Shown here piece after piece: positions 8,722 through 17,771 of a DNA stretch of 64,000 bases (position 1 is its first letter; each line of letters opens with the position of its first letter). Source of the stretch: Chryseobacterium sp. Lineage in GTDB: Bacteria > Bacteroidota > Bacteroidia > Flavobacteriales > Weeksellaceae. The notes under the pieces are model-generated. The model saw only the letters and a list, made by a program, of their open reading frames with translations, was not told the DNA's origin and ran no database searches. The DNA is taken from the NCBI GenBank assembly GCA_031286615.1, contig JAITUA010000018.1:88853-152852 (forward strand), read 5' to 3'. The translations under genes were made by a program, and so were the position numbers.

Positions 8722-9252
8722 ATGGACAAGTTAAGAAACTATGACGTAAGCTTTTCCGGACTAAAAAACGGAAAACACGAGTTCAAGTTTGAGATAGATA
8801 AAACGTTCTTTCAATTATTTGACACTGAGCAGGAATTTACAAATCCTAGAATAGAAGTGAATGTATCACTTGATAAACACACTACTTTTCTAGAATTTGA
8901 GATTAAAATTAATGGATTGGTTGAGTTGGTTTGTGATATTACAAACGAAGATTTTGACTATCCTATTGAGAATGAAATCAAGATTTTGGTGAATTTCGGG
9001 GAAGAATATGATGACAGCAATGAAGATGTCATTACGATTCCTACCGGAGAGCATGCTTTTAATGTAGCACATTTGATTTATGAAAATGTAATGCTTTCTA
9101 TCCCTATGAAAAAGATTTCACCCAATGTAAATGATGAAGATCTTGAAATTCTTGATCAGTTCAGTCCGAAAGATATTGAGGAAACAGAAGAGGAAGAACA
9201 CGAAAGTGATCCCAGATGGGATGCTTTAAGAAAGTTAAGAGACAATAATTAA
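8722..9252 (+). CDS. YceD/DUF177-family protein
   Basis: This is a 176-residue acidic protein of the DUF177 (YceD) family. Family members are encoded immediately before rpmF in very many bacteria and are implicated in 23S rRNA/ribosome assembly; plants have related proteins. The conserved CDITNEDFDYPIE-like centre and the C-terminal DPRWDALRKL motif, a hallmark of DUF177, are visible. An acidic stretch (EETEEEEHESD) precedes that motif. I start at ATG 8722 because the upstream TTG is inside the promoter. It is followed by rpmF after 67 bases. Confidence 0.88.
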   Translation: MDKLRNYDVSFSGLKNGKHEFKFEIDKTFFQLFDTEQEFTNPRIEVNVSLDKHTTFLEFEIKINGLVELVCDITNEDFDYPIENEIKILVNFGEEYDDSNEDVITIPTGEHAFNVAHLIYENVMLSIPMKKISPNVNDEDLEILDQFSPKDIEETEEEEHESDPRWDALRKLRDNN

Positions 9253-9270
9253 ATAGAATAATTTAAATAT

Positions 9271-9291
9271 GATGAGATGATGAATCTCATC
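9271..9291 (+). other. Hairpin in the rpmF leader
   Basis: GATGAGAT pairs perfectly with ATCTCATC across a five-base loop. It lies about 28 bases before the rpmF start and lacks a T run, so it is not a simple terminator. It could be a regulatory or RNA-processing hairpin. Confidence 0.35.
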
Positions 9292-9319
9292 GCTCATCAA
9301 TTAAAAAAGTTATTAGAAA

Positions 9320-9523
9320 ATGGCACATCCAAAGAGAAGACAGTCGTCGACAAGAAGAGATAAGAGAAGAACTCACTACAAAGCTGTAGTTCCTCAATTA
9401 GCTAAAGATGCAACAACAGGAGAGCTTCACCTATACCACAGAGCTCACTGGCATGAAGGAAAACTTTACTACAGAGGTAAAGTAGTATTGGAAAAAGAAG
9501 TAGCTACTACTGAAGAAAACTAA
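9320..9523 (+). CDS. rpmF: 50S ribosomal protein L32
   Basis: This 67-residue basic ribosomal protein begins [20 protein letters not shown], the diagnostic L32 start. The C-terminal part ([14 protein letters not shown]) matches Bacteroidota L32. The zinc-binding cysteine pairs of some L32 proteins are missing: this is the C-minus form, since no CxxC is present. It is paired with DUF177 and followed by a strong terminator at 9561-9598, isolating it from accB. Confidence 0.95.
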   Translation: MAHPKRRQSSTRRDKRRTHYKAVVPQLAKDATTGELHLYHRAHWHEGKLYYRGKVVLEKEVATTEEN

Positions 9524-9560
9524 GAGTCGCTTTTCATTGAAAAAGCCTCGTTTTAATACA

Positions 9561-9598
9561 AAAACCGCCCAATTTTGATAAAATTTGGCGGTTTTTTG
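9561..9598 (+). terminator. Terminator between rpmF and accB
   Basis: AAAACCGCC pairs with GGCGGTTTT, with inner pairing of CAATTTT with AAATTTG, followed by a T run. Confidence 0.8.
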
Positions 9599-9619
9599 TT
9601 GTTTTTTACGTTTTTTTGG

Positions 9620-9627
9620 TATCTTTG
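9620..9627 (+). promoter_or_regulatory. -7 element of accB-accC
   Basis: TATCTTTG lies 23 bases before the accB ATG at 9651. Together with the preceding terminator it marks the start of a new transcription unit. Confidence 0.6.
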
Positions 9628-9650
9628 ACCCAAAATCAAATATCAAATTT

Positions 9651-10133
9651 ATGGACATTAAAGACATACAAAATCTTATCAAGTTTGTATCTAAGGCTGA
9701 AGTTTCAGAGGTGAAGTACAAAACTAAAGATTTCGAAATCACTATTAAAACTCCATTAGCTGGAAGCGATGCTGTATATGCACAGCCAGCAGTATACCAT
9801 ACTGCACCACAAGCTGTAGCTGCTCCGGCACCTGTTGCTACTCCTGCTGCTCTTGTTGTTGAAAAAACTGAAGCTGCATCTGATGACAGCAAGTATGTAA
9901 CAATCAAGTCTCCTATGATTGGTACTTTCTATAGAAAACCATCTCCTGATAAAGATGTATTTGTAAATGTAGGTGACGAAGTTTCTGTTGGTAAAGTAGT
10001 TTGCGTTATTGAAGCAATGAAACTATTCAACCAGATTGAATCTGAAATCAGCGGAAAAATCGTTAAAATTTTAGTTGACGATGCTACTCCTGTAGAATAT
10101 GACCAACCTTTATTCTTAGTAGATCCATCTTAA
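9651..10133 (+). CDS. accB: Biotin carboxyl carrier protein of acetyl-CoA carboxylase
   Basis: This protein carries the biotin that shuttles CO2 from AccC to the AccA/AccD carboxyltransferase in fatty-acid synthesis. It has 160 residues: an N-terminal domain (1-35), an Ala/Pro-rich flexible linker (about 45-75), and the biotinyl domain with the EAMK motif, where Lys124 is the biotinylation site. I start at ATG 9651. An in-frame upstream extension to 9585 runs through the rpmF terminator and the promoter, so it is not real. accC follows after 93 AT-rich bases. Confidence 0.95.
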   Translation: MDIKDIQNLIKFVSKAEVSEVKYKTKDFEITIKTPLAGSDAVYAQPAVYHTAPQAVAAPAPVATPAALVVEKTEAASDDSKYVTIKSPMIGTFYRKPSPDKDVFVNVGDEVSVGKVVCVIEAMKLFNQIESEISGKIVKILVDDATPVEYDQPLFLVDPS

Positions 10134-10226
10134 GGAATTTTAGATTAAAGATTATAAATTTTAGATGAATCTTTTTCATTTAAAATAATTTAAAATTCAA
10201 AATTTATAATTTAAAATTTCGGAGAG
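10134..10226 (+). other. AT-rich spacer between accB and accC
   Basis: This 93-bp spacer is almost entirely A and T, with repeated AATTTTAGAT, AAATTTATAA and TTTAAAAT words in both orientations. No terminator or -7 element is clear. It may be a copy of a degenerate intergenic repeat. Confidence 0.35.
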
Positions 10227-11582
10227 ATGTTCAAAAAAATATTAATAGCCAATCGTGGCGAAATTGCAATGCGTATTTTACGTACTTGTAAAGAGATGGG
10301 GATCAAAACCGTTGCGGTATACTCTACTGCTGATAAAGACAGTCTTCACGTAAGATTTGCTGATGAAGCGGTATGTATTGGCCCTGCAATGAGTAAAGAC
10401 TCCTATCTTAAAATCCCTAACATTATTGCAGCTGCGGAAATTACCAATGCTGACGCCATTCACCCGGGTTATGGATTCTTATCTGAAAATGCTAACTTCT
10501 CAAGAATCTGCCAAAAGAACGGTATCAAATTTATTGGTGCTTCTCCTGAGCAGATTGAAAAAATGGGAGATAAAGCTAACGCCAAGGCTACCATGAAAGC
10601 TGCAGGTGTACCATGTGTACCAGGTTCTGACGGATTGATTGAATCTTACGAGCACGCTGTAAAAGTGGCTGACGAAACAGGATATCCGGTAATGATCAAA
10701 GCTACTGCCGGTGGTGGTGGAAAAGGAATGAGAGCTGTTTGGAAAGCTGAAGACCTTAAAGATCACTGGGAATCTGCAATTCAGGAAGCTGTAGCAGCCT
10801 TCGGAAACGGAGGTATGTATATGGAAAAACTGATTGAAGAGCCTAGACATATTGAAATTCAGGTTGCTGGTGACCAATTCGGTAAAGCATGCCACCTTTC
10901 TGAAAGAGACTGTTCTGTACAGAGAAGAAATCAGAAATTAACTGAAGAAACACCTTCTCCTTTCATGACAGATGAACTTCGTGAAAAAATGGGTGACGCT
11001 GCTGTAAAAGCTGCTGAATTCATTGGATACGAAGGAGTAGGAACTATCGAATTCCTTGTAGACAAGCACAGAAATTTCTATTTCATGGAAATGAATACAA
11101 GAATCCAGGTAGAACACCCTATTACTGAGCAGGTAATTGATTATGACCTGATCAGAGAACAAATTCTTCTTGCAGCAGGAACTCCTATTTCAGGAATCAA
11201 CTATTACCCTAAATTACATTCAATCGAATGTAGAATCAATGCAGAAGATCCTTACGCAGACTTCAGACCGTCTCCAGGAAAAATCACAGGATTAAACATC
11301 CCTGGCGGACACGGAATCAGAGTAGATACTCACGTATATTCTGGATACAGTATTCCTTCTAATTATGACTCAATGATTGCTAAGCTTATCACTACGGCTC
11401 AAACCCGTGAGGAAGCTATCGCTAAAATGAGACGTGCTCTTGAGGAATTCTATATTGAAGGAGTAAAAACAACAATTCCTTTCCACAGACAACTGATGGA
11501 TAATGAAGATTATCTTGCAGGAAACTATACTACAAAATTCATGGAAGATTTTGTAATGGACAGAAAATACGATAATCACTAA
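10227..11582 (+). CDS. accC: Acetyl-CoA carboxylase, biotin carboxylase subunit
   Basis: This enzyme performs ATP-dependent carboxylation of biotin on AccB. The 451-residue protein begins with [17 protein letters not shown]. It has the ATP-grasp glycine loop [11 protein letters not shown] and the active-site [14 protein letters not shown], and [11 protein letters not shown] near the C-terminal domain. It forms an operon with accB and is followed by a terminator at 11605-11634. accA is encoded 14 kb away in this window; accD is not in the window. Confidence 0.96.
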   Translation: MFKKILIANRGEIAMRILRTCKEMGIKTVAVYSTADKDSLHVRFADEAVCIGPAMSKDSYLKIPNIIAAAEITNADAIHPGYGFLSENANFSRICQKNGIKFIGASPEQIEKMGDKANAKATMKAAGVPCVPGSDGLIESYEHAVKVADETGYPVMIKATAGGGGKGMRAVWKAEDLKDHWESAIQEAVAAFGNGGMYMEKLIEEPRHIEIQVAGDQFGKACHLSERDCSVQRRNQKLTEETPSPFMTDELREKMGDAAVKAAEFIGYEGVGTIEFLVDKHRNFYFMEMNTRIQVEHPITEQVIDYDLIREQILLAAGTPISGINYYPKLHSIECRINAEDPYADFRPSPGKITGLNIPGGHGIRVDTHVYSGYSIPSNYDSMIAKLITTAQTREEAIAKMRRALEEFYIEGVKTTIPFHRQLMDNEDYLAGNYTTKFMEDFVMDRKYDNH

Positions 11583-11604
11583 GATTATTTTTAAATAAAA
11601 AACG

Positions 11605-11634
11605 AAACTGCTTCTTTTTGAGGCAGTTTTTTTT
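11605..11634 (+). terminator. Terminator after accC
   Basis: AAACTGCTTC pairs with GAGGCAGTTT (one G-U pair), followed by eight T. Confidence 0.8.
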
Positions 11635-11905
11635 CTATCAATACAGAAAATTTCAGACTCCTCTCATAAAAACGATTGGGAATATTCTATACGCTAATGA
11701 TTAATAAAAATTAATAAAGAAGTAGAAAATAAAATTCTGTTATAAGAAAGATATAAAACCTAAAACAACCAGTCAACAAAGAAAATATTTTCTGATACGG
11801 CATTATTCCGCCTTAAAATCTACTTCAATTACACCTCCATACGACACTAGGTATTTGTTCAGGCATATCATTAATATTATGTAAATTTGTTGAAAACCAA
11901 AATAT
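11635..11905. other. Intergenic region before rocD
   Basis: This is AT-rich and mostly unstructured. A -7 element TAAATTTG at 11882-11889, 17 bases before the rocD ATG, is the likely rocD promoter. On the minus strand, 11803-11871 reads as a 22-codon ORF with a coding-like end (YGGVIEVDFKAE), possibly a gene remnant. Nothing else was recognised. Confidence 0.4.
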
Positions 11906-13153
11906 ATGTCAACAGCAGAACAAACAAAAAACTCACAGTATTTTATTGACCTTGAAGACAAACATGGAGCACATAATTATCACCCGCTTCCAGTAGTTCT
12001 GGACCGCGGAGAAGGTGTTTTCGTTTGGGATGTAGAAGGCAAAAGGTATTATGATTTTCTTTCAGCATATTCTGCTGTAAACCAGGGACACTCTCACCCT
12101 AAAATTGTAGAAGCATTGGTAGAACAGGCAAAAAAACTGGCTTTAACATCAAGAGCGTTCTACAACTCTAAATTGGGAGAATACGAACAAAAAATCACAA
12201 CCCTTTTCGGATTTGATAAAGTTCTACCAATGAACTCCGGAGCTGAAGCTGTGGAAACCGCAGTAAAATTAGCGAGAAAATGGAGTTATGAAGTAAAAGG
12301 AATTTCTGAAAACGCAGCCAAAATAATTGTTTGCGAAAATAATTTCCACGGAAGAACAACAACTATTGTTTCTTTCTCTAATGATCCGGATGCTAATCAA
12401 AACTACGGACCTTTTACACCAGGATTTATCAAAATTCCTTACAACGATATTGCAGCCTTAGAAGAAGTTCTGAGCAGAGAAGCAGATACTATTGCAGCAT
12501 TCCTTGTAGAACCTATTCAGGGAGAAGCCGGAGTATATGTTCCGGATGAAAACTTCCTTAAAAACGCTTCAGAACTATGTAAAAAACATAATGTTCTTTT
12601 CATTGCTGATGAAGTTCAGACTGGTATTGCAAGAACAGGGAAACTGATTGCATGCCACCATGAAGATGTACAGCCGGATATCTTAATTTTAGGAAAAGCC
12701 CTTTCCGGAGGAATGTATCCTGTATCAGCAGTTTTAGCTAACGACAGCATTATGAATGTTATCAAGCCGGGGCAGCACGGTTCTACATTCGGAGGAAATC
12801 CTATTGCTTGTGCAGTAGCAGTAGCAGCATTGGACGTGGTAGCTGAAGAAAAATTATCCGAAAGAGCTGAAGAGCTTGGACAGTTATTCAGAGCTGAAAT
12901 CAATAAGCTTATCGAAAAGACAGATCTTATTACCAAAGTAAGAGGAAAAGGACTTTTAAATGCTATCCTGATCAATGATACTCCTGAAAGTTCTACTGCC
13001 TGGAACCTTTGTTTACAGTTAAAAGAAAACGGATTACTGGCAAAACCTACCCACGGTAATATCATCAGACTGGCACCGCCATTGGTAATTACTGAAGAGC
13101 AATTGCTGGATTGCGTAAAGATCCTTGAAAAGACTATTCTTGAGTATAAATAA
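11906..13153 (+). CDS. rocD: Ornithine aminotransferase
   Basis: This is a PLP-dependent class III aminotransferase that transfers the delta-amino group of ornithine to 2-oxoglutarate, giving glutamate semialdehyde in arginine/proline metabolism. In the 415-residue protein, [18 protein letters not shown], the acidic PLP-pocket motif FIADEVQTG (D235) and the Schiff-base lysine in ILGKALSGG (K264) are visible. The N-terminal [17 protein letters not shown] matches ornithine rather than acetylornithine aminotransferases. It is single-gene with its own promoter; a hairpin without a T run follows at 13223-13259. Confidence 0.92.
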   Translation: MSTAEQTKNSQYFIDLEDKHGAHNYHPLPVVLDRGEGVFVWDVEGKRYYDFLSAYSAVNQGHSHPKIVEALVEQAKKLALTSRAFYNSKLGEYEQKITTLFGFDKVLPMNSGAEAVETAVKLARKWSYEVKGISENAAKIIVCENNFHGRTTTIVSFSNDPDANQNYGPFTPGFIKIPYNDIAALEEVLSREADTIAAFLVEPIQGEAGVYVPDENFLKNASELCKKHNVLFIADEVQTGIARTGKLIACHHEDVQPDILILGKALSGGMYPVSAVLANDSIMNVIKPGQHGSTFGGNPIACAVAVAALDVVAEEKLSERAEELGQLFRAEINKLIEKTDLITKVRGKGLLNAILINDTPESSTAWNLCLQLKENGLLAKPTHGNIIRLAPPLVITEEQLLDCVKILEKTILEYK

Positions 13154-13497
13154 ACAGATATTCTTCGGTAATTGTATTTGACATACGATCAACACTATTT
13201 AAACTGTTGATTTCCGGAAAAAATTAATGGGTATGGTAGTCAAAAGCCATACCCTTAATGTATCCTATCAGTACATATATTTCCCGGATCATTCCATCTT
13301 AAAAAAACATAAAAAAATCATATTTTTTCACTTTTTAAAAATTTAGGAATTGTATTTGCTATATACATCCGAATACAATAAAATATACTCTTCAAAGGTG
13401 GCATTTTTACAGGATCTGTAGAATAGATATAAATGACAAAGATTCGTCTATAAAATTCAAATTTAAACTTATCTTTGAAAGATTAAAACTATTTAGA
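13154..13497. other. Intergenic region between rocD and the glycosyltransferase island
   Basis: It contains two hairpins: ATCAACA/TGTTGAT within 13188-13211, and GGGTATGG/CCATACCC at 13229-13254 with outer ATTAA/TTAAT pairing. Neither has a strong T tract, though together they may end rocD transcription. AT-rich sequence without genes follows to about 13460. Then come a -7 element at 13470-13477 and a short leader. Confidence 0.45.
13470..13477 (+). promoter_or_regulatory. -7 element of the plus-strand glycosyltransferase operon
   Basis: TATCTTTG lies 20 bases before the ATG of a 16-codon mini-ORF and 70 bases before the first glycosyltransferase ATG. It is the only good -7 element upstream of the four-gene run. 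Confidence 0.55.
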
Positions 13498-13548
13498 ATG
13501 ACCTTAAGAGAGATAGTACATATTTCCTTATTAAACAAATCGTTGTGA
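13498..13548 (+). CDS. Possible 16-residue leader peptide
   Basis: The ORF MTLREIVHISLLNKSL starts at the usual distance for this genome after the -7 element. Its TGA stop shares its last base with the ATG of the glycosyltransferase gene (TGATG). That architecture would couple translation of the first glycosyltransferase to this peptide. No family is recognised. It could also be a chance ORF. Confidence 0.3.
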   Translation: MTLREIVHISLLNKSL

Positions 13549-14294
13549 TGAATATAAGTGGTTTGATCATAACATATAATGAAGAAAAAAATATACAGGA
13601 TGTCCTTGAGTCTTTTGATTTCTGTGATGAAATAATAGTGATAGACTCATTTAGCACGGATAAAACTGTAGAAATTGCAAAGAAATTCCCTAATGTAAAG
13701 GTGGTTCAAAATAAATTTGAAGACTTTACAAAGCAAAGAAATTTGGCTCTGGATTCTGCAAAAAACGACTGGGTGCTGTTTTTGGACGGTGATGAAAGAC
13801 TTACACCGGCCCTGAAACAGGAAATTATAGATGAGCTGAATAAACCCGGGCAAAAAGATGCCTACTATTTTTACAGGAAATTCTTTTTTGCTCAGAAACC
13901 GATTCATTTTTCAGGAACACAGTCTGATAAAAATTTCAGGCTTTTCAGAAAATCGAAGGCCAGATACATGGCAGGAAAAAAAGTACACGAAACTCTGGAA
14001 GTCAACGGAACCATTGGGATTTTAAAAAATAAATTACTACATTACTCCGTTTCAGATTATGAATCTTATAGAAAAAAAATGATTCATTACGGAGTTTTAA
14101 AGGGGAAAGAACTGGCTGCAAAAGGTAAAAAGTACAGTGTTTTGGTGCAATATCTTAAAACAGCTTTTAAATTCTTTAAAGCCTATATAATGAGACTGGG
14201 TATTTTAGACGGAAAAGAAGGGTATCAATTATCTTACCTTCAATCTTTAAGCGTTTTTGAAACCTATGAATCATTAAAAAAAGAGCAAAATTAG
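13548..14294 (+). CDS. Glycosyltransferase family 2, WaaE/KdtX-like
   Basis: This is a GT-A fold enzyme of 248 residues. The start NISGLIITYNEEKNI is followed by DSFSTDKTVEIAKKF and the metal/nucleotide-binding FLDGDERLT (the DxD equivalent). The C-terminal basic helical region (KTAFKFFKAYIMRLG) is the membrane-associating tail of the WaaE/KdtX group, which adds a sugar to the LPS inner core. I start at ATG 13548 in preference to the GTG one codon earlier. It is the first enzyme of a tightly packed four-gene run. Sugar specificity is unknown. Confidence 0.85.
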   Translation: MNISGLIITYNEEKNIQDVLESFDFCDEIIVIDSFSTDKTVEIAKKFPNVKVVQNKFEDFTKQRNLALDSAKNDWVLFLDGDERLTPALKQEIIDELNKPGQKDAYYFYRKFFFAQKPIHFSGTQSDKNFRLFRKSKARYMAGKKVHETLEVNGTIGILKNKLLHYSVSDYESYRKKMIHYGVLKGKELAAKGKKYSVLVQYLKTAFKFFKAYIMRLGILDGKEGYQLSYLQSLSVFETYESLKKEQN

Positions 14295-14298
14295 TTGA

Positions 14299-15285
14299 AT
14301 GAAGATTTGTATCATTAGTTATGATTTTTGGGATTATGATAAGTATATTGTTGAAGCATTATGCAAACGGGGTATTGATGCCCATCATATAAAGATCAGT
14401 ACAGTTACTCATTCCAATTTCAATGAAAGAGCTGTAAATGCTTTAAGCAAAACCTTTTTAAACAAAAATCTTAAGACTGAAAAAAGACAGAAATATGTTC
14501 TGGATGCCCTGCAAAAATTAGGACATCAGGATCAGATATTGGTGATGAACCCTGATACATTTGATCTTTCAACGCTTGAAAAAATCCGAAAATATACAGA
14601 CCGTCTGGTTACCTATCTCTATGACAACCTTGAAAGAGTGCCCGTAGAAGATAAGTTGTACCTTTTTGACAAAGTATTTTCCTTTGATTATATTGATGTT
14701 ACAAAGCACGGGTTTGAAAAACTGACGAATTATATTTATCTGCCACACTGCGCAAAAGAAATTCAGCAGCCTGAAATGGATCTTTTCTATATCACTTCTT
14801 ATGATAACAGAAGAGTTTCACTGATAAAATTACTGGCAAAAAAACTGATTGAACAAGGGCTGAAGTTTCAGATTATGATCATTGGAAAAAAATCATGGAA
14901 ACATCAGCTGACGAATATTTTCATGACGGTGCCTAAAAACCTCTTCCTGATTTTCAGCATCAAAAAGATTCCTCATAACGATCTTCCTAAATATTATAAA
15001 AATTCAAAAGTATTGCTTGACCTGATGCGTGAAGGTCAATATGGGCTTAGTTTCAGAGTTTTTGAAGCAATGTCTCTGGAAAAGAAAATCATTACTGATA
15101 ATGAAGCCATTAAAACCTATGATTTTTACAACCCCAATAATATTTTGATTTTAAACAAAAATATTAGTAATCTTGACAAATCTTTTTTTGAAACACCTTA
15201 CGAAAAAATTCCTGAGGAAATCTACTACAGATATACTTTGGATAGTTGGGTAAATAAAGTTTTTGAACTTGATACTAAAAGCTAG
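14299..15285 (+). CDS. Glycosyltransferase, CgeB-like
   Basis: This 328-residue protein has an N-terminal Rossmann half (MKICIISYDFWDYDKYI) and a C-terminal segment with YKNSKVLLDLMREGQYGL followed by FRVFEAMSLEKKIITDN. This is the GT-B donor-site pattern (glutamate plus EAM) of CgeB/GT4-type enzymes. There is no signal peptide, and it is likely to act at the inner membrane's cytoplasmic face on surface glycan. It lies four bases after the GT2 gene and three before the next, clearly in one operon. Donor and acceptor are not predictable. Confidence 0.7.
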   Translation: MKICIISYDFWDYDKYIVEALCKRGIDAHHIKISTVTHSNFNERAVNALSKTFLNKNLKTEKRQKYVLDALQKLGHQDQILVMNPDTFDLSTLEKIRKYTDRLVTYLYDNLERVPVEDKLYLFDKVFSFDYIDVTKHGFEKLTNYIYLPHCAKEIQQPEMDLFYITSYDNRRVSLIKLLAKKLIEQGLKFQIMIIGKKSWKHQLTNIFMTVPKNLFLIFSIKKIPHNDLPKYYKNSKVLLDLMREGQYGLSFRVFEAMSLEKKIITDNEAIKTYDFYNPNNILILNKNISNLDKSFFETPYEKIPEEIYYRYTLDSWVNKVFELDTKS

Positions 15286-15288
15286 CAA

Positions 15289-16476
15289 ATGGGAATCTTA
15301 AAAAAAATAAAAAAACACTTCGAAAGAAAAGAAAAGCTCAAATATCTTCAGTCTAAGGATATAGTCAACATCAATCTGTATGACGATTCCCAAAAAACAA
15401 TCCTGTTTGCTTCAAGAGATTTCCCTGCCCATGATAAAGAATCCGGGGCCAACAGACTGAAGGAACTTATATTAATCTATAAAGAATTAGGATACAACTG
15501 CATTTTATTTGCTCCTCATATTTTTGAAGACGACTCTTATGTAAAGTTTTATCAGCAGCACCAAGTTATGGTGTATGTAGAGAACAATAAATATAAGAAT
15601 ATTTACGATTTCCTGTCTTCTTTTAAAAAGATAGATTACGTTTGGTTTAATGGTCCTCTTGCCCTGAATCTGTTTTACAAAAAAATGAAGGCTGTTCTAC
15701 CTTCTACCCGATTCATTTATGATATGGTGGATATTCATTTTTTAAGGTTTAAAAGAGCAATTGAACTGGAACCTACCCGTATTTCTTTAAAGAAAAATTA
15801 TAAACATTTCTTCCGTTTGGAAACGGTTGTTGCACCACAGCTGGATTATATTATTGCCATCTCTGATAAAGAGAAAGAAATCATGAGCCAGTACGCAGAT
15901 AAAAATAAGATCATTACCATATCGAACATTCACTATCCTAAAATTGATATCTCAGAAAGGAAGAATTTTAGTGAAAGTAAAGGAATTACCTTCATTGGAT
16001 CTATTCATGAACCGAATATTGATGCGGTAAAGTTCCTGTATGAAAAAATAATGCCCATTGTCTGGAAAACCAATCCTGAGCTGGAAGTAAGCATTATTGG
16101 GAATGTTTCTGAAAAACTGGATCTTAAACTATATCCTAAGTTTAAATTTTTAGGGTTTGTAGAAAGTATTGAGGAACATTTCATGAATTCTAAAATCATG
16201 GTGGCTCCTTTACGGTTTGGAGCTGGAGTAAAAGGAAAAATTGGGCAGGCCTTTGAATACTTTTTTCCGGTGGTTACTACAGATATCGGTGCTGAAGGGA
16301 TGAAGCTTACAGATAAAAAAAATGTATTGATCGCCAATGACGAAAATAGTTTTGCAGAAGCCATCATTCAGCTGAATACTAATGAAGAGCTTTGGAATAC
16401 ATTAAGCCAAAATTCTGTTGACAGCCTGAGAGCATTTTCTCCTGAAGAAGTAAAAGAAAAACTTAAAACACTATAA
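15289..16476 (+). CDS. Glycosyltransferase, GT4-like
   Basis: This is a 395-residue GT-B enzyme. The acceptor half begins after a basic N-terminus, with KTILFASRDFPAHDKESGANR. The donor half contains GITFIGSIHEPNIDAVKFL, a PKFKFLGFVESIEEHF segment and the C-terminal pattern PLRFGAGVKGKIGQAFEYF followed by PVVTT, typical of GT4/Glyco_trans_1_4. It is preceded and followed by glycosyltransferases with three-base gaps, indicating joint transcription and probably sequential action on one glycan. The precise reaction is unknown. Confidence 0.82.
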   Translation: MGILKKIKKHFERKEKLKYLQSKDIVNINLYDDSQKTILFASRDFPAHDKESGANRLKELILIYKELGYNCILFAPHIFEDDSYVKFYQQHQVMVYVENNKYKNIYDFLSSFKKIDYVWFNGPLALNLFYKKMKAVLPSTRFIYDMVDIHFLRFKRAIELEPTRISLKKNYKHFFRLETVVAPQLDYIIAISDKEKEIMSQYADKNKIITISNIHYPKIDISERKNFSESKGITFIGSIHEPNIDAVKFLYEKIMPIVWKTNPELEVSIIGNVSEKLDLKLYPKFKFLGFVESIEEHFMNSKIMVAPLRFGAGVKGKIGQAFEYFFPVVTTDIGAEGMKLTDKKNVLIANDENSFAEAIIQLNTNEELWNTLSQNSVDSLRAFSPEEVKEKLKTL

Positions 16477-16479
16477 TAT

Positions 16480-17721
16480 ATGTCATTAAGCGTAAACTAT
16501 CACGGTTTTTTTGAGGGAAATTTTGGGATAGCAGAGGCAACAAGGCTTAATGCAGCTGCTATGGAAAGCCAGGGCATTAAAGTAAACCGCATCAGCTACT
16601 CCAGTGACACTCTTGAAAAGTCTAAAAGTGACGCACAGCACAATGCATTAATTAATATTTTTCACATTAACAGTAATGTGACCCACGAATTTTTTTCAAA
16701 AAATCAGGATATCAATCTTGCAGGTCATTACAACATTGTCTATTGGGCCTGGGAATTTCCCGAAGTTTCAGATAAAACAGTTGAGTTTCTGAATATTTTT
16801 GATGAATTATGGGTTCCTAGTGATTTCTGTGTCAATATTTTCACAAAATATACGGGGATTCCTGTAATGAGATTCTCCCATCCCATTCAGAAGCTTCCTC
16901 TTTCTGATGAGTTTAATCTTGAAGATTATCATATTAAATCTGGCACAAAGTTATATATTACCATTTTTGATTCGTTAAGTACCACGATCAGAAAAAATCC
17001 TGAGGCTACAATTGAGGCCTTTATTAATGTTTTCAAAAATGATCCGGAAAGTGTTCTCATTGTAAAGACACATAATCTTGACAGGAGTAAAGATGCACAG
17101 ACAGTATTGGAAAAATACGCCGGCATTTCAAATATTATCATTATAAATGAACATTTTTCAAAAGAAAAGCTTCATTCATTGATTCAGAAATCTGATGTTC
17201 TTATTTCTTTACATGGTTCCGAAGGTTTCGGGCTGACTATGGCAGAGGCTATGTCTTACGGTAAAGTTGTTGTAGGAACCGGATATTCCGGAAATCTGGA
17301 CTTCATGAATGTGAACAACAGCTTCCTTGTTCAATATGATTTTATTAAAACCTCCAACACAAAAGGATTAATTGCAGAAGGACTCACTTTAGCAAGGCCA
17401 AATTTGGAGGATGCTGCCCATAAACTTCAGTATATAAAAGATAACTTCCAGTCTTTAACTTCTATTAAACAGAGTGCAGAGGCTCAGATCAGAGATCATT
17501 TTTCTCTTGAGGCTATAGGAAACCTGCTTAAGCTAAGAATTTCTTTTATTGACCAGATGGGTAAAAAAGAAAATACTTCAGAAAATAGTGTCGGAAACGT
17601 TTTTTATCTTGCCGAAATAGATAGACTAAGTGGCAGAGTGAATTACCTGGAAAAAACATTATACAATAAAATCAGAAAAAAAGTAAATATCTTTTTGAAG
17701 AAAATAAAAGGTAAAAAATAA
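16480..17721 (+). CDS. Glycosyltransferase family 1/4 with basic C-terminal tail
   Basis: This is a 413-residue GT-B enzyme. The N-terminus contains NFGIAEATRLNAAAM. The donor site shows SLHGSEGFGLTMAEAM (an EX7E-type motif) followed by GTGYSGNLDFMN. The C-terminus (about 375-413) is a short predicted coiled coil and a lysine-rich tail, suited to membrane-surface contact. It is the last gene of the plus-strand run and is closely related to the convergent gene at 17772-19037, with the same motifs in the same order. A shared bidirectional terminator separates the two. Confidence 0.85.
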   Translation: MSLSVNYHGFFEGNFGIAEATRLNAAAMESQGIKVNRISYSSDTLEKSKSDAQHNALINIFHINSNVTHEFFSKNQDINLAGHYNIVYWAWEFPEVSDKTVEFLNIFDELWVPSDFCVNIFTKYTGIPVMRFSHPIQKLPLSDEFNLEDYHIKSGTKLYITIFDSLSTTIRKNPEATIEAFINVFKNDPESVLIVKTHNLDRSKDAQTVLEKYAGISNIIIINEHFSKEKLHSLIQKSDVLISLHGSEGFGLTMAEAMSYGKVVVGTGYSGNLDFMNVNNSFLVQYDFIKTSNTKGLIAEGLTLARPNLEDAAHKLQYIKDNFQSLTSIKQSAEAQIRDHFSLEAIGNLLKLRISFIDQMGKKENTSENSVGNVFYLAEIDRLSGRVNYLEKTLYNKIRKKVNIFLKKIKGKK

Positions 17722-17757
17722 AAATAGCGGTGGCTTCATTTGAATCTACCGCTATTT
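17722..17757. terminator. Bidirectional terminator between convergent glycosyltransferases
   Basis: AAATAGCGGT pairs with ACCGCTATTT around a loop of about 16 bases, with A/T tracts on both sides, so it can serve both converging operons. Confidence 0.75.
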
Positions 17758-17771
17758 AATTTTATTGGAAA

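Noticed and set aside
9585-9650. N-terminal extension of accB from 9585
   Set aside because: It reads through the rpmF terminator and over the TATCTTTG promoter; the family start MDIKDIQ is at 9651.
9431-9907. 158-codon minus-strand ORF across rpmF and accB
   Set aside because: It is the shadow of the Ala/Pro linker of AccB and of the L32 gene on the other strand.
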